64,000 bases of DNA from Pseudomonas protegens (GCF_013407925.2 NZ_CP060201.1:5751001-5815000); one strand, 5' to 3'; shown: positions 45,811-54,739, numbered from the stretch's first letter. The notes: generated from the sequence alone by a model not told the origin. Numbers and translations: made by a program.

Positions 45811-46518
45811 TCAGCCGTTGTTCAGCGCATCGCCGTCGGCGGGCTTGGTTGAGGGCTTTATCAGCTGTGGCCCGTGGTTCCTGACGTTGCCAATGGCCGC
45901 GCTGACTCTGAACCACTCGAAGGCGCCGACAGGCTCACCCTGGAGCAAGGCCATCTGTTCTGCACGCTCCTTGGGCGTGCCAGAGTCGAGCCATTCTCGG
46001 GCCAGGTCCGGCGCCAGGACTACCGGCCGGCGGTTGTGAATATCGACCATGCCACCTTGGGCGTCGGCAGTGATGATCACAAAGCCGTCGTGCTCGCCGT
46101 GGTCCGGGGCCGGAAGCTGTCCGATCGAGGCGCAGAGGATAGGAGAGCCGTCGCAGTGCCGGATCAGGTAGGGCTGCTTCTTCGGGCCGCCTTCGTCCAC
46201 CCACTCGAACCAGTTGTCGATTGGGCATATGGCCCGGTGCGGCCAGATCTGGCGGAAGAACGGGCCGTGGGCCACTTTTTCGACCCGGGCATTGATCGGG
46301 GCTGCGCGATCATCCGCCCAGTGCGGCCGCCAGCCCCAGCGCACGGCGTCGGCATGCAACGCCTCGCCGACAACATGGAAGAGGGCAAGCTGCATCGTCG
46401 GTGCTGCGTTGTAGTGCCCCAAGGGCTGGTCGCCAATGCTGTTGACCAGTGCCCCTGGCATGCCCAGGGCAGCGACGAAGTCGTGGATACCGCGATACTG
46501 AGAGAGTCTTCCGCACAT
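45811..46518 (-). CDS. SRAP-family (SOS response-associated peptidase, YedK/HMCES)
   Basis: A 235-residue enzyme that forms a covalent bond with abasic sites in single-stranded DNA and then releases itself by autolysis. The catalytic Cys is C2 (MCGRLSQ), exposed after Met removal. The conserved Asn lies in PINARVEKV, the Glu in NWFEWVDE, and the His in VDIHNRRPVVL. Length matches YedK. It lies next to a umuC remnant, and both are SOS-associated, hinting that this was once a small DNA-damage locus. Confidence 0.9.
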   Translation of the reverse strand: MCGRLSQYRGIHDFVAALGMPGALVNSIGDQPLGHYNAAPTMQLALFHVVGEALHADAVRWGWRPHWADDRAAPINARVEKVAHGPFFRQIWPHRAICPIDNWFEWVDEGGPKKQPYLIRHCDGSPILCASIGQLPAPDHGEHDGFVIITADAQGGMVDIHNRRPVVLAPDLAREWLDSGTPKERAEQMALLQGEPVGAFEWFRVSAAIGNVRNHGPQLIKPSTKPADGDALNNG

Positions 46519-46611
46519 TGCTGTGCCCTCACGCTAGGAGCGTAAGCATAGCTTCGCCTGGGGACTTCTATTGATCAGCGCGCTCGCTTTTGCAGAGCTG
46601 TGGCATGGCGC

Positions 46612-47188
46612 CTTGGCTTGAACATCAATGGCACTGAGGAGGTCGACGGGGCCCGATATAAGCAGTCGGGTGGTGCCGCGTCGAGTAACCGAGTTGGCTC
46701 CTATCAGGGAGGCGGTTGCCACTTGCATGATGAGAGCCTCGGAAAAGCTACGGGCTCAGAACTCATTGTGTAAGAAAATCCGCGTCAGCATTCGCACGGG
46801 CATGTTTAACCCCGAGGAAGCCAAGTATGCAAACGGTGTCCTGGTAGAACTGCCGTATCCAACCAATGATGTCAGGCTCATGACGAAAATGGCTGTGGAA
46901 GCGCTGGACCGCGTTTTCAGGCCGGGTTTCAAATACAGTAAGGCCGAGGTCCTGTTGTTGAATCTGTGCCAGCCAGGCGAGTACACCGGCGATCTCTTCG
47001 CCGTGGCGCAACCATCGGAAACCGACAAGGTGATGAAGGTCCTGGACCAGATCAACAGTCGCTGGTGGAGGGGCACACTCCGCGCTGCCAGCGTCCCTAC
47101 CAATCCCGATTGGGGTATGCGGCGGGAGATGATGAGCCAGAGTTTCACGACGAAGCTTGATCAGCTTTGGAAGGTGTCCTGCAACTGA
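46612..47188 (+). pseudogene. umuC: 3' remnant of umuC (DNA polymerase V catalytic subunit)
   Basis: The last third of a UmuC-type Y-family polymerase, from about RRVTELAPIREAVA, on to NSLCKKIRVSIRTGMFNPEE and the little-finger and C-terminal parts (NLCQPGEYTGDLF, KVLDQINSRWWRGTLRAASV, REMMSQSFTTKLDQLW). Just before it, LNINGTEEVDG in another frame matches the preceding UmuC stretch, so a frameshift sits near 46670. The catalytic palm and fingers are gone. umuD is not present. It points to a deletion that joined this fragment to the SRAP end. Confidence 0.8.
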
Positions 47189-47430
47189 GGAAACCGTGGG
47201 GCAAAAATGGGGCAATCTGTACGCCAATCAATGCCATTTAATGCTAAGCGGTTCCAATTCCAACTTTGCCAATGAAACTCTACAGCCCTTGTGTTTTGAG
47301 GTTGCAGGGCTCTTATGTTCTCCGCTATGGGCCTTCTTTCTTGACAGCTATACCCTTTGGTGGCCCTGTGCTACTTTTCTTGGAGGACAACCAGAATAAA
47401 CCTGAGAAAGTCAGGTAAAAAGGAAAGAGA

Positions 47431-49100
47431 ATGTGGAAAAAAATTAATGAACTAAGGGACCCATTCAACGATGCGGTAAATTATCGGAGTAGAATAGAAA
47501 AGGAATTTTTCAATAAGTTGTTCTTGCGAACTGATGAATTAGATCGGTTGCTTGCACCATCTATTTATTATCTGATGGGAGAGAAAGGTGCTGGTAAAAC
47601 AGCATATGCTACGTATTTGGAAAATAATAAGTATGATAAGAACTATTGCAAAACGATCACTCTTACAGATACGCAATATAAAAGATTTATAGCTCTTAAG
47701 AAGAATGGGAAGCTTCACTACAGTGATTATGCTAATATCTGGCGGTCTATACTTTTGTCTGCTACATCTCAGGTTATAATTGATAAGTCAAGAGGGATAT
47801 TTCAGCTGTTGAGTGGTAAGTTTAAGGAGGTGGAGGAGGCACTAAGGAAATGGAATAAAAGCTCACTGAATCCTGAAATAGATAGCGCCCTGGAATCATT
47901 AAAAAGTTTAACGGCTGATGGCGAACTCGGTGTTGAGCCTTTGAAGGTTTCTACGTCGGGTAAGCTTGAATGGACATCAAAAACTGAAGAAATTAAGCAT
48001 CATCTATTGGAAAACGAGACAAATCTAAAAGAGGCTATTGGTTCGCTTTCTTTGAGCCATAATCACATTGTTTTTATTGATGGTATTGACTTTAGACCTT
48101 CCTCGGTTTCTTATCGTGAGTATATGGATTGCATCAGAGGTCTTGGTGAGGCTGCGTGGCAACTGAATACGGAGTTTTTCAATGGTATTCGTGACTCCAA
48201 AGGGCGTATAAAATAGTTTTGCTGGTACGTCCAGATGTTTTTCATTCTTTAAATATTTATAATTCTAATTCTAGAATTCAAGATAATACAGTTTTTCTTA
48301 CTTGGCACACGTCTGAGGCTAATGCATCCTCATCTGCACTATTTGAGGTGGTTGGTAAGTTTTTAGCAAGCCAAAACGGATCCCAAGTATCTCCGAGTGA
48401 TGCATGGTGTAATTATTTTATGGATCATGCGGGCTCTCTTGAAGTGTTCAAAAAATTTCTGCGAGGCTCATTTCAAAAGCCTAGAGATTTTTTAACGTTT
48501 ATAAAAATTCTTAGGGCGTTACATTTAAGTAAAGGCCTGGGTAGTCAAACCCAGTTCTCCCCGCGATTACTAAGTGATCCAGGATTTACTAATAATTCAT
48601 CTGATTATCTTTTGGGGGAGGTTCGCAATTATGCGGCCTTCTATATGACTCCTGAAGATTTTGGCTGTTACTTAAAATTTTTTCAGTTTCTTGATGGTAA
48701 GTCTAAGTTTACTTTTGCGGAGTTCTCTAAATACTTTAATAGCTTTTCTCGATGGGCAAGTGGAGAGTCTATTCATAATCGGCAGTATTTGCGAGATGCA
48801 GAGTCGTTGTTGCAGTTTTTTTATGATGTGAATGTTATAGGTTATAGGGAGGAAACCGACGATGAGTCAGGCACTTACTACCATTGGTCATATCGGGAGC
48901 GCTCTCTCAATAATATAGCGCCGAAGGTGAAGCCGGTTGATGATCTGATGATTAACCCCGGAATTGCTAAGGCGCTAGATATTGGTAAGAGGTTCAATCG
49001 CACTGAGGCTCCTATGGAGCCCAGGAAGCCTAAAAAACGACAGTGGAAAGATAAAAAACGTTCTCAGCGGCCGGGTAGCGAGAAAGCACCTAGCCGTTAG
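47431..49100 (+). pseudogene. Sll1717-family P-loop ATPase, interrupted by a -1 frameshift
   Basis: Two adjacent low-GC frames, 47431-48216 (261 residues) and 48219-49100 (about 293), read as one protein of about 555 residues. The first has Walker A (MGEKGAGKTAYATYL) and Walker-B-like HIVFIDGIDFRPSS, and ends FFNGIRDSKGRIK. The second continues LLVRPDVFHSLNIYNSNSRI and ends in a basic tail. This matches the family described as P-loop ATPase, Sll1717. The break is at CGT ATA AAA TAG: re-reading one A gives ATA GTT TTG and restores ...RIKIVLLVRPD. It is a homopolymer, so sequencing error, mutation or programmed slippage are all possible. The family is often found near mobile elements and may be defensive; function unproven. 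Confidence 0.78.
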
Positions 49101-49265
49101 GGATATCCTCAGGGGATAGTTATCAACTTCGGGTCGCTCGGAGTACTTGCGAAATCAGTTCCGCAATCAAATTCACGATCCGCGCAGGGCGTGGGTCGCA
49201 GCCTTTCTATGAGATGGCACTTGTGGAACGGATTTTTCACTAACTAATTGAAAAAAGTGAAATTT

Positions 49266-49317
49266 TATCCGGATTGCAAATCCGCCTACTCTGGTTCGAT
49301 TCTGGCCTCGACCTCCA
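49266..49317 (+). pseudogene. 3' half of a tRNA-Cys(GCA)
   Basis: The anticodon arm CCGGATTGCAAATCCG (anticodon GCA), a TPsiC arm with GGTTCGAT, an acceptor strand CTCGACC and TCCA are all present and in tRNA spacing. The matching 5' acceptor strand GGTCGAG and the D arm are absent upstream, where sequence is AT-rich. This is the 3' part of a tRNA gene left at an integration or deletion boundary. Its terminator follows. Confidence 0.75.
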
Positions 49318-49323
49318 CTCTTG

Positions 49324-49354
49324 AAAAGCCCGTAGATTAACGTCTACGGGTTTT
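49324..49354 (+). terminator. Intrinsic terminator behind the tRNA-Cys fragment
   Basis: Stem AAAAGCCCGTAGA / TCTACGGGTTTT around a short loop, with T-rich end. It probably once terminated the intact tRNA gene. Confidence 0.85.
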
Positions 49355-49443
49355 CTATTGCTTTAAGTTCGAGAAGTATTCCGCAACTTCGGTGTGAACT
49401 GCCCCCTAGAGGGGCTGACGCTGGGGCGAAGGCTTATACAAAC

Positions 49444-50154
49444 TCAGTCCTTTTTTAACCCATCCAGAATTTTTTGAATCAGGAAATCCCCATCTGCTTT
49501 AATATCGTCAGTGGTTCCTAGTAATTTGTCGGAGCCCGCAAAAATAATATCGTATTTTTTTTCTTTGTTAGTTTTGAAGCTTATAGGCTCTCTACCAATT
49601 TTTTCGTATAAATCTCCTACTTTGGAATCGAAAGCTATCAGCTCTTCAATCGATTGAGGAGCTCTAGAATTTTTGTAGAAAAATAATGATGTCGAAGTTT
49701 GTATGGATGCGCGAATCGACATGGTTTTCTGAAAATTTGTGATTCCATTGGCTAGCCCCAAATGATAGGTAAGCAACATGGAGATAAATATGAAATGACC
49801 CAAAGGTTGTGCTGATAAACAACTCTGAATTAATTTGATGTTAGTTCGTTTGTTCGAGATTTTCTTGCTTTCTATCCAGTCTTTATAAATCAATTGTTCA
49901 GTGAGAGTGTCGAATGCAAGAAGGATAATGACGGCGAAACCCGCGTACGTGAGTCCTGCACCTAATTCAATTATGGCGTTGTTACTTAGATTTAGCGCTG
50001 TGACAAATGTTCCGGCCGCTGTTAGGTAAGCCAGATCTAGCTTCTGGTAGACTCTAGAGCTTTCCCTGAGTGCTAATAAGGTCTCAGAATCAAAATGCTC
50101 TCTAGTTAGAGAGGCTGGGTCAGATACGCGCTTCATGGGTTTGATGATGTCCAT
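49444..50154 (-). CDS. Low-GC hypothetical membrane protein
   Basis: A 236-residue protein of low GC. Hydrophobic helices fall at about 41-60, 66-84 and 118-138 (YLTAAGTFVTALNLSN, AGFAVIILLAFDTL, GHFIFISMLLTYHLGLA). The C-terminal 80 residues are soluble, with QSIEELIAFDSKVGDLYEKI and AGSDKLLGTTDDIKADGDFL, the second recalling the pseudopilin-like xGSDxxxGTxDDI segment. I do not recognise the family. It lies between the tRNA-Cys remnant and tRNA-Ser and looks horizontally acquired, like the ATPase gene before it. Confidence 0.72.
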   Translation of the reverse strand: MDIIKPMKRVSDPASLTREHFDSETLLALRESSRVYQKLDLAYLTAAGTFVTALNLSNNAIIELGAGLTYAGFAVIILLAFDTLTEQLIYKDWIESKKISNKRTNIKLIQSCLSAQPLGHFIFISMLLTYHLGLANGITNFQKTMSIRASIQTSTSLFFYKNSRAPQSIEELIAFDSKVGDLYEKIGREPISFKTNKEKKYDIIFAGSDKLLGTTDDIKADGDFLIQKILDGLKKD

Positions 50155-50650
50155 ATGCGTTGTGAGAAGGTTGCATTATATCCAGCAAACAAACGAGCGA
50201 ACATCGGACAGCAAAAAAACATCTGGCATGGCGCCGGCTCATTCCGAATATAAGTACAAACGCAATACTGGTAGTACCTTTGTCAGGCAGTATTTTCAAC
50301 TTGCTTAGAATTTGCTACAGCGCCGAGGGATGGTAGCGAACTAGCCCGCAGGGCTAGGGGCTAGGGGGAGGGCTAGGTCCAATCCATTATCGGGGCGATG
50401 CAGCAATTACTCCCGTCCAGTAACTGCAGGCCATGGTGTGTGGCAAGAATCGACCATCTTGAGGTTAGGAAAATACAGGATAGCACCCAGGTCGGGCCAT
50501 AGGTTCTGGCGTTCTGTCGGCATGCTGCCGTATGAGGGTGGTTGCGGAAACTCAAGAAATGATGCGGAAACGGTCAGGTGGTGACGGTAAGCGCCCGTGA
50601 ACGCCAGACACAAAAAAGCCCTGATAAATCAGGGCTTTCTCGTTGAGATT
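50155..50650. other. 496-base stretch with no recognisable gene
   Basis: No supported gene. Short minus-strand frames (50373-50613) overlap each other and look like noise. The end holds the bidirectional hairpin at 50615-50638. The base composition returns from AT-rich to GC-rich across it, so it includes the right edge of the acquired segment. Confidence 0.45.
50615..50638 (-). terminator. Terminator of tRNA-Ser
   Basis: AAAGCCCTGAT and ATCAGGGCTTT pair around AA. Read on the minus strand it lies 12 bases after the tRNA end and is followed by T-rich sequence. Confidence 0.85.
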
Positions 50651-50738
50651 TGGCGGAGGCGTAGAGATTCGAACTCTAGGACCTGTTACAGTCGGCGGTT
50701 TTCAAGACCGCTGCCTTAAACCACTCGGCCACACCTCC
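50651..50738 (-). tRNA. tRNA-Ser (anticodon UGA)
   Basis: Read on the minus strand it starts GGAGGTGTGGCCGAGTGG and ends CGCCTCCGCCA, with a complete acceptor stem, D arm, anticodon loop CTTGAAA (anticodon TGA), a long variable arm typical of class II tRNAs, a TPsiC arm with GTTCGAAT, and an encoded CCA. The 88-nt length matches tRNA-Ser. It is intact and at the edge of a low-GC segment, a common insertion site. Confidence 0.97.
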
Positions 50739-50861
50739 AGATCGCATTGCGGGCGCCATAATACCCGAATGAAACACACTGTCAAACTCTCTGCGTCGCG
50801 AGTTACAGAGCCTCTGTTATCATCCTTGCCACTAAATGTTTCCCCCAACAGGAGTGTCGCC

Positions 50862-51533
50862 ATGCGCGAACAGGATTACGCAGTTAACAACGGCGTGCAG
50901 GCCGAGCAGCTAGAGGTTAGCCGCGTCCTGCGCAACACTTACGGCCTGCTGGCCCTGACCCTCGCGTTCAGCGGTGTCATGGCCTATGTGGCGCAGCAGA
51001 TGCGTGTCGGCTACCCGAATATTTTCGTGGTGCTGATCGGCTTCTACGGTCTGTTCTTCCTCACCAACAAACTCCGTGACTCGGCCTGGGGCCTGGTGTC
51101 GGCTTTCGCCCTGACTGGTTTCATGGGCTTTTTGCTCGGCCCGATCCTCAACCGTTACCTGGGCATGCAGGGCGGCGCTGAAGTGGTCAGCTCGGCCTTC
51201 GCCATGACGGCCCTGGTGTTTGGCGGTCTGTCGGCCTACGTGCTGATCACCCGCAAGGACATGAGCTTCCTCGGTGGTTTCATCACCGCCGGTTTCTTTG
51301 TCCTGATGGGCGCCGTGCTGGCCAGCCTGTTCTTCCAGATCAGCGGTCTGCAGTTGGCGATCAGCGCCGGTTTCGTGCTGTTCTCCTCGGTGTGCATCCT
51401 GTTCCAGACCAGCGCCATCATCCACGGCGGCGAACGCAACTACATCATGGCCACCATCAGCCTGTATGTATCGATCTACAACCTGTTCGTCAGCCTGCTG
51501 CAGCTGTTCGGCATCATGGGTCGCGACGACTGA
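50862..51533 (+). CDS. Bax inhibitor-1/YccA-family membrane protein
   Basis: A 223-residue inner-membrane protein with seven TM helices. Family elements are the TYGLLALTLAFSGVMAYVAQ start, the GxNRYLG loop after LLGPILN, and the final SLYVSIYNLFVSLLQLFGIM segment ending in acidic RDD, the pair of Asp residues thought to gate calcium in BI-1 relatives. In E. coli, YccA is an FtsH modulator. AGGAG lies before the ATG. A terminator follows at 51555. The sequence looks core. Confidence 0.92.
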   Translation: MREQDYAVNNGVQAEQLEVSRVLRNTYGLLALTLAFSGVMAYVAQQMRVGYPNIFVVLIGFYGLFFLTNKLRDSAWGLVSAFALTGFMGFLLGPILNRYLGMQGGAEVVSSAFAMTALVFGGLSAYVLITRKDMSFLGGFITAGFFVLMGAVLASLFFQISGLQLAISAGFVLFSSVCILFQTSAIIHGGERNYIMATISLYVSIYNLFVSLLQLFGIMGRDD

Positions 51534-51554
51534 TCCCGGTTGTTGAACCCATAG

Positions 51555-51580
51555 AAAAAGCCCGCTTCGGCGGGCTTTTT
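51555..51580. terminator. Bidirectional terminator between YccA and gspM
   Basis: AAAAAGCCCGC TTCG GCGGGCTTTTT is a perfect tetraloop hairpin between the convergent ends of the YccA-family gene and the gsp operon, with A and T tracts on both sides. Confidence 0.93.
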
Positions 51581-51609
51581 GTTGTCCGGGTTTCAGCAGC
51601 GACAAGGTT

Positions 51610-52110
51610 TCAAGGGCTGTGCAGCTGCAAGCGTGCGTTGGCCATGGCGTCCTTGTTGACTTCGATGGAGAAGGACAGGACCGAGACGTGCTGCTGCTCC
51701 AGCTGGTCGATCCAGGTGATCAGGCCGTTGAGCGGACCTTCCAGGCTGAGGTTGACCCGCCCTTCATCCTCCTGATCCATGCGTTCGAGGTTGAGTCCGG
51801 CCTGGCTGCTGGAGCGTGCCAGCATGCCGGGCAGGGCATCGCCGGAAATGGCCGGGCCGCGAAGGGAAGAGGTGCTGGCGGGCAGTTGTTGTAGATCGTG
51901 AAGCAATTGCGTTTCCTCGGTATAGCGTTGCTCGGCCTGGGCCAGAGCCTGTTGTTGCGGTTGCCAGAGCAGGTAGAGGCCGGTCAGGCCAGCAAAGACG
52001 GTCAGGGCTTGTAACGCCCGTTGTTCGCGTGTTGCCAGACGCTGCCAGCGTTGCCGGAGTGGGGTCACCAGGGCGGTCTTGGCCGGAGTCGTGGCGCTGG
52101 ATGGATTCAC
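51610..52110 (-). CDS. gspM: Type II secretion system protein GspM
   Basis: The last gene of the gsp operon. A 166-residue inner-membrane protein: a short cytoplasmic basic start (RQRWQRLATREQRALQ), one TM helix (ALTVFAGLTGLYLLW), a coiled periplasmic segment (QQQALAQAEQRYTEETQLLH) and a ferredoxin-like C-terminal domain. GspM partners with GspL to join the assembly platform to the ATPase. The gene starts three bases after the gspL stop. No gspN or prepilin peptidase gene follows; the peptidase is probably encoded elsewhere. Confidence 0.85.
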   Translation of the reverse strand: MNPSSATTPAKTALVTPLRQRWQRLATREQRALQALTVFAGLTGLYLLWQPQQQALAQAEQRYTEETQLLHDLQQLPASTSSLRGPAISGDALPGMLARSSSQAGLNLERMDQEDEGRVNLSLEGPLNGLITWIDQLEQQHVSVLSFSIEVNKDAMANARLQLHSP

Positions 52111-52113
52111 GTC

Positions 52114-53253
52114 TTACTCCTTGATTTGAAAACGCGCGGAGACGCCTTGTGCGTCACGCACGGATGAATCGGTGCTGACATTCAGGCCCTGGTTGATCAG
52201 GCCCTCGCGCAGCAGTTGCAGATCGGCAAAGGCCGGGGCGCTGACCTGCAGGCTCCAGCCTTCCTCGGCCTGGTAATCCAGGCGCTGGATCTGTGACAGG
52301 GCACCGCCGCTGGCGGCCCATTGCTCCGCCAGTTGCGACAGGCGCAGGGCCACGCCGGGTGTTTCCTGCACCTGTTGGCGTTGCTTGAGCCGCACCTGAT
52401 GCGCCAGGTCGCTGGTCACCGGTTCATCGGCAAAGCGCTCTTGCCACAGACTCTGGCTGGCCGCGTGCAACTGGTCACTGCGCTGCTCCAGATACAGCCG
52501 GTGCCCGACGTTCTGCAGCAGTTGCGCGCCGCCGGCGATCGCCAGCACCAGCAGCGCCAGGCGCCAGGGCGTCGCTTTGCGGGTGCGGCGCTGGAACGGG
52601 CCCTGGCACAGGTCAATCGCCTGCACGCTGCCCTGGCTGAGCACTTGCCAGGGCTGCTCCTCGGCTTGCCAGTTCTCCGGCTCCAGGTCGTCGATGCCTG
52701 GGGCCTCGGCGCCTTGCCACAGCAGCCCGTCCGGCAACAGCTGGCCGAGTTCGCCAAGCTCCCGCGGGTCGAGACTCAGGCGCATCGCGGCGCTGCCGCC
52801 CAGCAGCCAGCGGCCGTCCCAGGCCAGGGTCCTTGGCCGGTCCTGGGGCAGGCAGTCGGCGTCGATGTGCATGCGTGACGGTTGCAGCCCATGTTCGGCC
52901 AGACGCTTGAGGCAACGCTGCAGGCGCTCGCGGTTGATGACCAGCACTGCGCAGTGACGTCGCTCGCGCAACGGGCCGTGGGCCAGGTGCAGATGCTCGA
53001 CGTCCTCGATCAGTTGTTCTTCCAGGGCACTGTGCAGGGCCTGGCGCAGCCAGCGACCGCTGCGCGCCGGGACGCTGACCTGGTGAAAGCTGGCCATTTC
53101 CATGGGCAGCAGCAGGGCGAAGGCCTGTCCGCGCAGGTGTTCGGCGGCCTGCTCCAGATCGCCTTCCCGGGGGGCGCTGTCGGTTGACCACCAGTGGCAA
53201 TGCCAGGGGCGGTCGCCCGGGGTATGGGGTGAAAGGTAAAGCCAATGGCTCAT
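52114..53253 (-). CDS. gspL: Type II secretion system protein GspL
   Basis: A 379-residue protein. The cytoplasmic actin-like half (about 1-230) starts MSHWLYLSPHTPGDRPWHCH and includes VPARSGRWLRQALHSALEEQ and DIEHLHLAHGPL-like strands as in XcpY. One TM helix lies at about 255-272 (WRLALLVLAIAGGAQLL), and a periplasmic ferredoxin-like domain ends the protein. It recruits GspE to the inner membrane. The ATG at 53253 was chosen over the upstream TTG. The gene lies between gspK and gspM. Confidence 0.88.
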   Translation of the reverse strand: MSHWLYLSPHTPGDRPWHCHWWSTDSAPREGDLEQAAEHLRGQAFALLLPMEMASFHQVSVPARSGRWLRQALHSALEEQLIEDVEHLHLAHGPLRERRHCAVLVINRERLQRCLKRLAEHGLQPSRMHIDADCLPQDRPRTLAWDGRWLLGGSAAMRLSLDPRELGELGQLLPDGLLWQGAEAPGIDDLEPENWQAEEQPWQVLSQGSVQAIDLCQGPFQRRTRKATPWRLALLVLAIAGGAQLLQNVGHRLYLEQRSDQLHAASQSLWQERFADEPVTSDLAHQVRLKQRQQVQETPGVALRLSQLAEQWAASGGALSQIQRLDYQAEEGWSLQVSAPAFADLQLLREGLINQGLNVSTDSSVRDAQGVSARFQIKE

Positions 53254-53259
53254 CAATGG

Positions 53260-54147
53260 TTACTCGGTAAGCGAATGGTCGTTGAGCGGCGCGGGCAGCA
53301 AGGTGCGCTGTTGCACGCGGACCTGGTCGGCACTCATGACCCGCAGGTCGCTGACCAGGCGCAAGCGTCGGCCATGCAGTTCAACGTCGATGGTGGCGCG
53401 GAACTGGCGGCTGTTGACGCTCAGCCCGCGCGCGGTAATGTCCCGGCCCTGCAGCATGGGATTGGCGAGAAACGCGGCGACCGTCGGGTAGCCCTTGGCC
53501 GGGCGTGTCTGGGCCAGGGTCCGGGCGGTCGGCAGATCGATGCCTTCGATGCTGGCCAGTACCAGGGCGCTGGCGGTGTTGAGGTTGATGTGTCCCTGCT
53601 CGTAGGTCGCCACCAGCGGCGCCAGGCGTTGCAGGGTGTCGGCGCCCACCTCTGGCAGGGGCCGCAGCTCACTGATATCGCTCAGGGGCAAAGGGCGGCC
53701 CAGGCGATCCCGGGGGCGCAGCAGCGCCGCTGGGTCGTGGGGCTTGATCTCGGCCAGGGCCAGCAGCCGCTGGTAGCGGGCGCGGGGGATGACATCGTCC
53801 TGCACCAGTGTGCTGTTGAGGTTGAGCCGGGCGCCCAGATCGACGATCTGGATCGCAATCCTGCCACCTTCGATCGGGAACGCCGGTGCCGGCCTGGCCC
53901 AGTGCTGGCCCAGATGGGTCACCAGCAGGCCGCCTTCGCTGCGGGCGTCTTCCAGCAACTGGCCGCGGGCCCAGCTCTCGCCGCTCAGGGCCAGTTGCCA
54001 GAGCTGCTGGTGCTGCACCAGATGGCTGCTGCTGGCCAGGCTGAGCCGCTGGCGGGCGAGCATATTGCTGACGATCAGGGTCACCAGTGCGGTGATCAGC
54101 AACACGCTGAGCAAGGCGACGCCGCGTTGGGCGCGGGGCCTACTCAC
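53260..54147 (-). CDS. gspK: Type II secretion minor pseudopilin GspK
   Basis: A 295-residue minor pseudopilin, the largest of the set and expected to cap the pseudopilus tip. The prepilin motif is RGVALLSVLLITALVTLIVS, where the residue five after the cut is not Glu, as usual for GspK. INLNTASALVLASIEGI, with the tandem helical inserts, matches the family's alpha domain. It overlaps gspJ's stop (54140) by eight bases. It forms the tip complex with GspI and GspJ. Confidence 0.9.
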   Translation of the reverse strand: MSRPRAQRGVALLSVLLITALVTLIVSNMLARQRLSLASSSHLVQHQQLWQLALSGESWARGQLLEDARSEGGLLVTHLGQHWARPAPAFPIEGGRIAIQIVDLGARLNLNSTLVQDDVIPRARYQRLLALAEIKPHDPAALLRPRDRLGRPLPLSDISELRPLPEVGADTLQRLAPLVATYEQGHINLNTASALVLASIEGIDLPTARTLAQTRPAKGYPTVAAFLANPMLQGRDITARGLSVNSRQFRATIDVELHGRRLRLVSDLRVMSADQVRVQQRTLLPAPLNDHSLTE

Positions 54148-54739
54148 CGGGTGCGTCCTCGTCCACTTCGGCGCCGCCGGGCAGCAGAATCAGCCGGCGG
54201 ATATGCGGGAAGCCGGGCGCGCTCAGCTCGATGTCCACGGCCGCCGGCAGGCTCAAGGCCTCGCTGCCGATGGGCCAGCTGTCATGGGGCTGGCCCAGGG
54301 CGTCGATGAAGCGCAAATGCATCAGCTCGACGCCACTGAGCAAGGGCTGTACCTGGCTGACGCTACCTTGTTCCAGGCCCTGGGTTTCGCGCAGCCACTG
54401 GCCATCGCTGAAGCGGTGGCTGACCTGCAACAGATCGCTGCGCGGATAGTCCAGGGGGTTGCGCCAGCCGCCGCGCAGCAGGCGCAGCCCCTGGTGCTGG
54501 CTGATCAGCGCCTGGCTATGGCTGTGGTCGTCCTTGAGGGCGTGACGCCGCACCTGCACCAGGTCGCGTTCCAGCAGACTCAGGGCCCGTTGCAGGTGAC
54601 GCAATTGCAGTTCCTGGGTCTGGATGCGCTGGTCGCTGCGCATCACCCGGTCCAGCAACTGATAGGTTGCCAGGCCCAGGAGGCTGAAGATGGCGATGGC
54701 CACCACCACTTCCAGCAAGGTGAAGCCGCGCTGGTTCAT
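54140..54739 (-). CDS. gspJ: Type II secretion minor pseudopilin GspJ
   Basis: A 199-residue minor pseudopilin. The prepilin signature NQRGFTLLEVVVAIAIFSLL has Gly at the cut and Glu at +5. ALSLLERDLVQV and the later DGQWLRETQGLEQG strands are typical of the family. I chose the ATG at 54739, which overlaps the gspI stop (ATGA); a longer frame upstream merely overlaps gspI. It forms the tip complex with GspI and GspK. Confidence 0.9.
   Translation of the reverse strand: MNQRGFTLLEVVVAIAIFSLLGLATYQLLDRVMRSDQRIQTQELQLRHLQRALSLLERDLVQVRRHALKDDHSHSQALISQHQGLRLLRGGWRNPLDYPRSDLLQVSHRFSDGQWLRETQGLEQGSVSQVQPLLSGVELMHLRFIDALGQPHDSWPIGSEALSLPAAVDIELSAPGFPHIRRLILLPGGAEVDEDAPGE

Larger units (their letters stand above)
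49101..49443. other. Intergenic stretch with a tRNA remnant and terminator
   Basis: The 150 bases after the ATPase hold no gene. Then come a tRNA-Cys 3' fragment (49266-49317) and a strong hairpin (49324-49354), followed by about 90 bases to the membrane-protein stop with nothing recognisable. Confidence 0.5.

Noticed and set aside
47189..47430. Repeated TGGGGCAA motif upstream of the ATPase as an att site
   Set aside because: Two short copies close together are not enough for an att call, and no matching copy was found at the tRNA-Cys fragment.
50373..50613. Short minus-strand frames that might be an integrase scrap
   Set aside because: Two overlapping frames cover the same bases; neither shows an integrase or transposase motif.
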